Notes under the pieces: generated by a model | What the model was told of the DNA's origin: nothing | Databases searched by the model: none | What the model saw: only the letters and a program-made list of their open reading frames with translations | NCBI GenBank assembly: GCA_963989385.1 | Contig: OZ022511.1 | Location: forward strand, 29,258,503 to 29,322,502 | DNA: 64,000 bases | Source of the DNA: Ctena decussata | Taxonomy: Eukaryota > Mollusca > Bivalvia > Lucinida > Lucinidae | Direction of reading: 5' to 3' | Shown: one piece after another, positions 57,890-64,000 of the stretch | Position numbering within the stretch: position 1 is the stretch's first letter | How the letters are laid out: each line of letters begins with the position of its first letter | Made by a program: the position numbers and the translations under genes

Positions 57890-58165
57890 TTGAGATGGGG
57901 CTATCATTAACAAATAATACTTTTTTTCATACGTTTTTACCATACCAGACGTCTCTCTTTACCGCCATCGTATTATCAAGTTTGAAACAAACAAGCCGTA
58001 GACTCTATAATTTCGAAACCATCGGCGCAGTTTTTCATGAAACAAGGTATGGCTTGATAACATATAGTGTCACGACTTTAATGATAATGTTTTAGTTATT
58101 TCGAGCTATATGGGGGCGAATTAATGTATCAGATAATTATTACAGAAATAAATTAGGCATTCAGT
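57890..58165 (+). repeat. Duplicated segment, copy 2
   Basis: Direct-orientation relative of 56880-57145. A 136-codon plus frame (57685-58095) runs across its edge, but the first copy has no matching open frame, which argues against coding. Confidence 0.65.
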
Positions 58166-58984
58166 GGATCTTTTATTTGCTTGTGTTTTTTTTTTTATTA
58201 TTTATTATTCTTATTATTTATTTATTATATGTTTGCTAGTGACTCCGTTGTGATCTTACCTAAACCTTTTTTCAGTCAAGAAACCCGTTTTGGGGTCATA
58301 TACAAAAAGTGTAGTCCCAATTCAGACGCTGCAAAACGCGGCGTCTGATCAAGGTGAGCACTGTTTGCTAACAGGGATTTCTTTGGAAAATACAGTAAAA
58401 GTGGAAACATTCACCAGAAATCCCTAAAACTAGAAATACACTCATCCAAGTAATAAGGATGGACAAGTCCACTGGCCAAAAAAGGGTTAAATAGCGTGTA
58501 CGTTTGCATGCTATTTGGAGGTGAAACCGCATACCTTTCTACAGTTAATTTTAGAGGTTATCTTCTTGAGGTTCTCTTTTTTTTTAAGTCTAATGATATC
58601 AAAATCTCTGTTTAGAAAGACTCTGCATCGTGACTGCTGTCTCTTGTCGGTGACTAGCTAGCGTGTTTAGAGTGCAACCTTGACATTTGCCCATTGTTAT
58701 TCAATATGTTGAAAAAGTAGGGTTTCAGGGGAAACGACTCTGACATAAAAATATCTTTCCTTCACAAATGGAGTCAACTCGTTTTTTATAGAAATGAATT
58801 TGCATTCCTAGGAGCAATTCTTGCATTTAAAAGTAGATCCCATTTTGGAAGGGCTTCACCATCCAGGAAACAAACAGGAAGTCACAGGGTCTCTTTTTTG
58901 TAAAAACGGTGGAAAACATGGAGGTATGCATACACATTTAAGGTCCCAGATGACATTTTATAGATAAAAATACCATGAAACATA
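58166..58984. other. No gene recognised
   Basis: 58188-58232 is T/A low complexity. 58308-58346 repeats the 'gtagtcccaattcagacgc' phrase related to 38.3 and 41.4 kb. Confidence 0.4.
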
Positions 58985-59046
58985 TGCCTTTGCCAACTTC
59001 CTTTAATATCGGCTCTCGCCGATATTAAACGAAGTTGGTGAAGGCA
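58985..59046. repeat. 62-bp hairpin
   Basis: tgcctttgccaacttccttt pairs with the segment ending …gaagttggtgaaggca. The inner stem is taatatcggc/gccgatatta with a tctc loop. Confidence 0.8.
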
Positions 59047-59114
59047 GAATACCTTGTGTGTCGATTGAATAGCGGTATATGTCGATTTGCTCTTATTTCT
59101 AACTTAAAACGTGT

Positions 59115-59129
59115 TTATTATTATTATTA

Positions 59130-59179
<50 letters not shown>
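59115..59179. repeat. (ATT)n microsatellite
   Basis: About 20 ATT triplets with one c interruption. It lies ~150 bases upstream of the GPCR frame, probably in an intron if the splice acceptor at 59306 is used. Confidence 0.9.
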
Positions 59180-59180
<1 letters not shown>

Positions 59181-59293
59181 CTTTTTTTATTACTTATTTA
59201 TTGTTAGTCTGATTATTATAATAATAATTATTTTTTTGACCAGTACTAAGAACAAAGAATTGAAATAAGTTGAATTTCTATTATCTCTATCAT

Positions 59294-59307
59294 TATTTTC
59301 ATTTCAG
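59294..59307 (+). promoter_or_regulatory. Candidate 3' splice site upstream of the GPCR
   Basis: A pyrimidine-rich run ending atttcag places an AG acceptor at 59306-59307, 22 bases before the ATG. A 5'-untranslated intron directly before the start codon is common for otherwise single-exon receptors. No donor can be assigned within the window by eye. Confidence 0.45.
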
Positions 59308-59329
59308 AAGCCTTGTTTGAAGCCTAAAA

Positions 59330-60373
59330 ATGACAACCAGTGATAGAAATGTATCATCACAAGATGACTACAACAGCTCATTTCAGAGCGACGAATTTCA
59401 CAGACAGTATATGCTGTATATGGAATATATGGATATGGTCCAGGAGAGAACCGTGTTTAGATACTTCTATCACGTCTTTTCAGTGCTTATATTGGTCAGT
59501 AACGTTTTGGTAACGGTGGCCATTTGTGCCAGTCGAAAACAACGACGTCACTTCCGTAATTGGTTGATAATGCACATGACAATAATACATATTCTCTTTG
59601 GTGGAATTGTATGTCCATTTCTTGGTCAACTTCTAGTTGAAAACTACACAGACCTAGGTTTGAATATGGTAGCGTGTAAATTACTTCACTTCGCGTCGGA
59701 TGCTTTCAGTTACATGTCAAACCTGTCAGTTGGAATACTTGGTGTTTATCAAACAGCAGTGTTATGTTCCCCGCGGATGCTGAATGGAGTTTCACATGCC
59801 TTACTGACAGCCATTATGATAATTATTCCTTGGCTTGTTGTGATAATGCTCACCGCCGTGCTACGACTGACCATGTCGGTCGAACATTTAGGGGAATGCT
59901 ATAAAATCGACGATCATACCGCTCAGGTCGTCTGGACAGTTTTAGCATATGGAATGCCTCTTTTTATTGTGTTTTTATGCCTAATATCTGTGATATTGGT
60001 CGCTGTTTCTCCTTTCATTAACACAACAGAATCATCCCCACCAGGACGAAGAAATATTATCGTTTTTGTCGGTGTTTGCCTGGCATCATGCCTCATCATG
60101 AGGACGCCATTTTATTTCATATATTCGAAACCCCTCAGCGATCAGTGTTCTTTAACGCTTGGAATTGTGATTTGTCAGAGGATGAAATTGACGTTAGATC
60201 AGATACGGCTAGCAAGTATGGTGTTGATTCCAGTGGTATACTTAGTACCCATGGAATGTAGGAAGGGTTTTAGAAAACTACGGTCATCGTGTTGCAAATC
60301 TGACTGTAGCTCAACACGAAAACCAAGTGTTGAATTATCAGACCTTAAGATTAGAGATCGGATGATTTTGTAA
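59330..60373 (+). CDS. Seven-transmembrane receptor, divergent rhodopsin-like GPCR
   Basis: Intact 347-residue frame with seven hydrophobic segments at about 46-67, 78-102, 113-145, 154-178, 198-226, 241-266 and 287-307. Class A landmarks kept: N58 in TM1, C116 at the top of TM3 with C190 in the second extracellular loop (likely disulfide), W168 in TM4 (P167 precedes it), P210 in TM5, P260 in TM6. Landmarks changed: His87 where TM2 usually has Asp, Y140-Q141-T142 in place of DRY, and I300-P301-V-V-Y304 in place of NPxxY. N-glycosylation sites are N7 and N15 in the N-terminus. C321/C322 could be palmitoylated after helix 8. I chose the ATG at 59330 because it follows a splice acceptor closely and leaves a normal ~45-residue N-terminus. 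It would act at the plasma membrane; ligand and coupling are unknown. It may be a member of an expanded molluscan orphan or chemosensory group. Confidence 0.85.
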   Translation: MTTSDRNVSSQDDYNSSFQSDEFHRQYMLYMEYMDMVQERTVFRYFYHVFSVLILVSNVLVTVAICASRKQRRHFRNWLIMHMTIIHILFGGIVCPFLGQLLVENYTDLGLNMVACKLLHFASDAFSYMSNLSVGILGVYQTAVLCSPRMLNGVSHALLTAIMIIIPWLVVIMLTAVLRLTMSVEHLGECYKIDDHTAQVVWTVLAYGMPLFIVFLCLISVILVAVSPFINTTESSPPGRRNIIVFVGVCLASCLIMRTPFYFIYSKPLSDQCSLTLGIVICQRMKLTLDQIRLASMVLIPVVYLVPMECRKGFRKLRSSCCKSDCSSTRKPSVELSDLKIRDRMIL

Positions 60374-61062
60374 GATTTTTTATGCAAGACCTTTCGAATA
60401 CAATGATTGTTAATTACACCGCCTAGAAAGGGTTACAGTTTTGAAAGTGCCATGATGATATGGATATAAAGTCTACCAGAGTTGACTAGCAAATATTTTA
60501 TGCATCCCAATACAACAGAGTCAGAACGCCATAAGGGACAAATAGTTTACAAGTTTAACACACTGGCACATTTTTACACAAATAGAAAAATCACAAACAG
60601 TCCGCACTAGAATCCCAGAAACGTCTGATTGTTTTCGCACGTAGCGTTATCAGTCTCAAACAGTTACTACAACAGTCGATATTTATTCAGCCTTAGAAAA
60701 CCATGTCAAAATATGTCTTTCTCACAATATTTCGAAAGCTTTTTTAAATGTTGTATATACTGCCAAAAGTAAAATGTCTAATGATAGATAGCCAGTTTGC
60801 ATACTTTTCAAATTTTCGACCATAAATTGTTTTTAAGTATTGGAGAATTTATAGTACTCATCAGCCTCCTTAAACAGTTTCTTGTCCGGTGCATTTATTT
60901 TGACTGCAGGAACAAGTTATCGCGAGTAGGCTACAGTTGGAATAATATTATTTAAGATAGACTTTCAGCTCATATAAGATACTTCCATCGTACATTACAT
61001 CCAAAACAGAAGAATTAACAGTCCTTCATACGGACGGGTGCACCTTCAGGAGAAGAAACATT
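60374..61062. other. Downstream of GPCR; no gene seen
   Basis: It probably includes the receptor's 3' untranslated region. The first AATAAA I notice downstream is at 61697-61702, beyond a hairpin element, so the transcript end is uncertain. Confidence 0.35.
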
Positions 61063-61300
61063 TGAGCCGCGACACGTGAAAACCAACAATGTGGTTGTGC
61101 GCCCAGCTCAGACTCAGATCAGCCTGGGAATCCACCCAGGCTGATCAGATTCTTCGCTAAGCACTTAAAGGGTAGCTAAGGGTCCAAGCTACCTTCATGC
61201 GGACAGCGAAGACTCTGATCAGGCTGGGCGGATGCCCAGGCTGATCTGAGTCTGCGCCGGGCGCACATCCACATTGTTGGTTTTGTCGTGTCGCGGCTTA
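61063..61300 (+). repeat. Hairpin element family A, full copy
   Basis: Runs tgagccgcgacacgtg … gtgtcgcggctta, with good pairing throughout. Plus loop orientation. It lies ~690 bp downstream of the GPCR stop codon and could fall in its 3' untranslated region. Confidence 0.9.
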
Positions 61301-62706
61301 TTTCTGTATTACAATTTTGCCTTCCTTATCAATGGACTTAGCTCTTAAAGGAAATACTATTTTCCGGTAGGAGTAAATTCTTTCATTTACAGTAGATCCC
61401 ATTTTTTGTAAGTACTACGCCATCCATAGAAGCAAGCAGAAAGTAACGGAAGTTATTATTTACCTTTCTAAAATGACAGAAGAGCATAACAGTGTTTACA
61501 TTCACCATACGTTGAATGTCAGTTGTAGTATTATTGCCATAAATATGGTACGAGACATTGGCAAACCTTTCAAAACAGAAGAGGTTTGACAGAGAACCAA
61601 GTAAAACAAAACATATTTAAGTGTTTCAGTTGTTATTTTCTTCCATATTTCCTGATGTATGATCTTGATTTCCATATTGTATATCCTATATAACTCAATA
61701 AATGCACACAAAAATATACTAAGTGCATTTAAAAACGCAACATGTTTGGTTTTTCATTTTTGCATACGGGATAATATTTGGACCAGGAATAGCAATTAAA
61801 TGTATGTCAGGCAACTGTATTTTTATGTTTCGGCATAAAATATCCTCACATGTACCCGTGTTGCATGACTAAACGTTCAGTGAATGCGAGGTAGCAAGGC
61901 CCATGCGTTACGATTTGATCTTGTGAATTTTAATTTGAGCGGTAACGCTCTACGATGAAAGTTAACTTAATGGAATACACAATAAAATGACATGAATTTT
62001 AGCAAAATATGTCAATCTGAATTCTCATGAGTTTCAAATGTTTGTCTTAAAAATTCAAAAAGATATTTCCGACAAATTAAGTTTTGCGTTTTTAAATGTT
62101 CTAAGTATATTACTATTTTCATTACAACAAAAATATTTTCTTGTTTGTCCCATAAACTTTCTTATAATACAAGATAAGTTGAATCAAAGGAGCGTATTAT
62201 AGTCAAATGATTTTGTTTCATGTCTAGGGCGGAATTTGAAATATTTTAGTAATAGAACCAAAATATTACTTTTCTACTGGAGCCTTTATGTGACATTGTG
62301 TTCTTTGTAAGGACCTTTTGAGTTTTCTGTTTGGACCTTGTGACTCCTGTCTTTTAAATTTTGTGTTTTATTTTTTTTGTCTTTGGACTTTGCTGTTTTG
62401 TTTTGGCTAATTATAGACTTAGGATTATCATTACTTTAAGCCTACGTAACCACAACCATGACTTATCAAACAATTAAGTCTGCGTACATGCAGATATCAC
62501 GTAAATCACACGAGAGACAGCCATTATAATATCTATTTTTTCATATCAGCATAAAAATCATATGTTCCCTTGTTCCCAGACTCCAACACCCGCCCGCTAT
62601 ACGTAATCGACTAACCCATACTAGGCACTTGTGTGTTTTGAGTTTTGTGTTTTGTGTAATGACTTATGTATTATGAGTTTTAACTTTTGTGTTTTGTGTT
62701 CTGACT
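61301..62706. other. No gene; T/G-rich low complexity
   Basis: 62296-62410 and 62630-62706 consist of 'ttttgtgtttt'-like words. AATAAA occurs at 61697-61702 and again near 61980. Nothing else was recognised. Confidence 0.35.
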
Positions 62707-62920
62707 TTCTTATTTATTGAATGCGGTTCCTGATGTGAAATTTAATTATTTATTGCTTGTGTTGCTTGTGTAAATCTCATCCTTATAATATACGACATCC
62801 TTTAAACACAAATCACTTTATACTTATTTAAAATTTGTAAACACATTCCAAAATAGGAAAGTAGAACAAGCAATGAATAATTAAATTTTACATCAGAAAC
62901 CGCGTTCATAAAATAGGAAA
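62707..62920. repeat. Inverted repeat, ~54-bp arms
   Basis: The left arm (tcttatttattgaatgcggt … ttatttattgcttgt) is matched in reverse complement by 62866-62920 (acaagcaatgaataattaaa … aaataggaaa) with several mismatches. The ~105-bp spacer has no frame. Confidence 0.65.
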
Positions 62921-63104
62921 CGAATTATTCCAAATGGGCTAGGTACTGAGCAAACTTTCGGTAAATATTTGACTAGGACTTTACTCTTTCGAGTAACGTT
63001 AACTCTAAGGAGTTAGATAGAAATAAAAAGGCAGGTATTCGGCAGGCAAACAACCCTTACCTTTGACAAGTTCGAAGCCGTTTTTTGACCCGTATATAGA
63101 GGTT

Positions 63105-63385
63105 TTTTACATGAGTGGTCATTTCATATGAAATTTATAAAATGAGCCTTTAGCGAGTTTCATAAATTTCATATGAAATGACCACGAGTATAAGATTCTG
63201 TTTATCATATAACTCTTTAAAAAGGGATTTTATCGCCTTCAAAATGAACAGTATTTAAAAAAGAAAACGGATTGTTGACACGGACCTTGTCAATGACAAT
63301 ATGTGTACGCGCCAAAGTGATATTACACGTGTGGTCATACGATTGTTATGACACGGCGTTATCCACTGAATACATGTAACACCGA
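63105..63385 (+). repeat. Dispersed repeat family C, copy 2
   Basis: It opens with the hairpin gtggtcatttcatatgaaat … atttcatatgaaatgaccac. The same ordered blocks as 33070-33330 follow (aagattctgtttatcatat, gggattttatcgccttca, ttgtcaatgac, attacacgtgtggtcatacg). The terminal hairpin is better preserved here. Confidence 0.72.
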
Positions 63386-63610
63386 CGTCATATGATAAAA
63401 CTGAATCTTCTACTGGCGAAATATAGCAACTTTTTTATTCTGCGGGACAATATTTGCTGATAAATGCACTTAGAAAAGCAAAAGCTAAATTGAATCCTGC
63501 ATTGCACAGCTGCATGAACAATTATTTTTATGCCAGATTAAACAAAGATATTAATAGCGTCTTTATTATGATTTTATAGCATGTTTTATTGCTGATATTA
63601 ATCTTCTTCT

Positions 63611-63810
63611 ATGGCTGTTTTGACATATGAGTATGATATGGAAATTCAGAACTTTTGTCTTACCACACTGATGCAGAACATTGGTACAGAAATATTAAGA
63701 AAACGATATAGACCAGATCAGACTGCCTTTCAGACCGCTCAGTTAGCAGTTGAATCAGTGTCTACACCTTTCGCGATTTCTCCAGCGGTTCCTGACGTAT
63801 CACCGACGTG
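63611..63810 (+). CDS. Possible coding exon, unrecognised
   Basis: An open segment ends …PAVPDVSPTW at a strong donor-like gtaaga (63811). Composition is balanced, unlike most AT-rich chance frames here (QNIGTEILRKRYRPDQTAFQ and a Ser/Pro/Val-rich end). No family is recognised. The ATG at 63611 may not be the true start; an acceptor AG around 63630 is possible. The next exon would lie beyond the window. Evidence is weak. Confidence 0.3.
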
Positions 63811-64000
63811 GTAAGACAAACTGATTCCTTTTGCATATGTAACGTGATAAGTAAGGTTTTCGAGTATTAAGGATACCATAATATAAAGTTTCCAACCACA
63901 TTCTGATTTACCTGCAATAATTTCTTGGGGAAGTAATGATTCTTTTCTTTGATGTAAAAGCATTTAAATGTTACCTTTTGAAACAAAGAACACATACAAA
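63811..64000. other. Right edge; no feature beyond candidate donor
   Basis: If the exon at 63611-63810 is real, this is the start of an intron (gtaaga…). Nothing else is seen. Confidence 0.3.

Noticed and set aside
57685..58095. 136-codon plus-strand frame as a gene
   Set aside because: It spans the edge of a duplicated repeat, and the partner copy at 56880-57145 has no open frame in register.
1..64000. CRISPR array, bacterial operon, or toxin system
   Set aside because: No spaced short direct repeats, no clustered coding frames, and the repeat content is plainly metazoan.

Overview
The window looks like nuclear DNA of a bivalve mollusc, probably a heterodont (venerid-type) clam. This is inference. 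It rests on AT-rich non-coding DNA packed with short hairpin transposons, tRNA-headed SINEs, 'gagttatgcccc' and 'ctcacctgagcc' tandem arrays, microsatellites, and a single intronless-looking GPCR frame in 64 kb. No species-diagnostic gene is present and no database could be consulted. There is no bacterial-style operon, rRNA or CRISPR array.

Layout. (1) 1-8793 is a young LTR retrotransposon. The 5' LTR is cut by the window edge, with 1967 bases visible. It is followed by a primer-binding site, a ~0.9 kb leader and one open frame of 1183 codons (2912-6463). The frame encodes a coiled-coil/SCAN-like Gag, a CCHC knuckle, an aspartic protease, an integrase and the first ~20 residues of a reverse transcriptase, and then stops. 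A remnant of the RNase H C-terminus lies 10 bases further on, so almost all of RT/RNase H has been deleted. A polypurine tract and a complete 2144-bp 3' LTR close the element. Integrase before RT plus a SCAN-like Gag points to the Gmr1-like branch of Ty3/Gypsy. (2) 8794-58984 is repeat-dominated DNA: thirteen copies (eleven full-length, two partial) of a ~238-bp near-palindromic hairpin element; two copies of a ~223-bp hairpin; a 1.5-kb palindrome with one hairpin element nested in an arm; three SINEs with target-site duplications and several other tRNA-derived sequences; tandem arrays at 11.3-13.1 kb (~300-bp units) and 46.8-49.7 kb (~450-bp units); a mosaic of direct and inverted units at 27.9-29.5 kb; a 1.74-kb TIR element flanked on both sides by an (ATGT)n microsatellite; and smaller foldbacks. 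Decayed retroelement coding fragments lie at 14.44-14.68 kb and possibly 34.89-35.10 kb. (3) 59330-60373 is an intact 347-codon seven-transmembrane receptor that departs from the class A signature motifs, preceded by a good splice acceptor. (4) 60374-64000 is mostly unremarkable, with one more hairpin element, dispersed repeats and a possible coding exon at the right end.

The genes do not form a pathway. The biology visible is a mobile-element landscape (autonomous remnants, non-autonomous hairpins, SINEs) around one likely host gene, the GPCR. Coordinates of repeats are by eye and ends may be off by a few bases.
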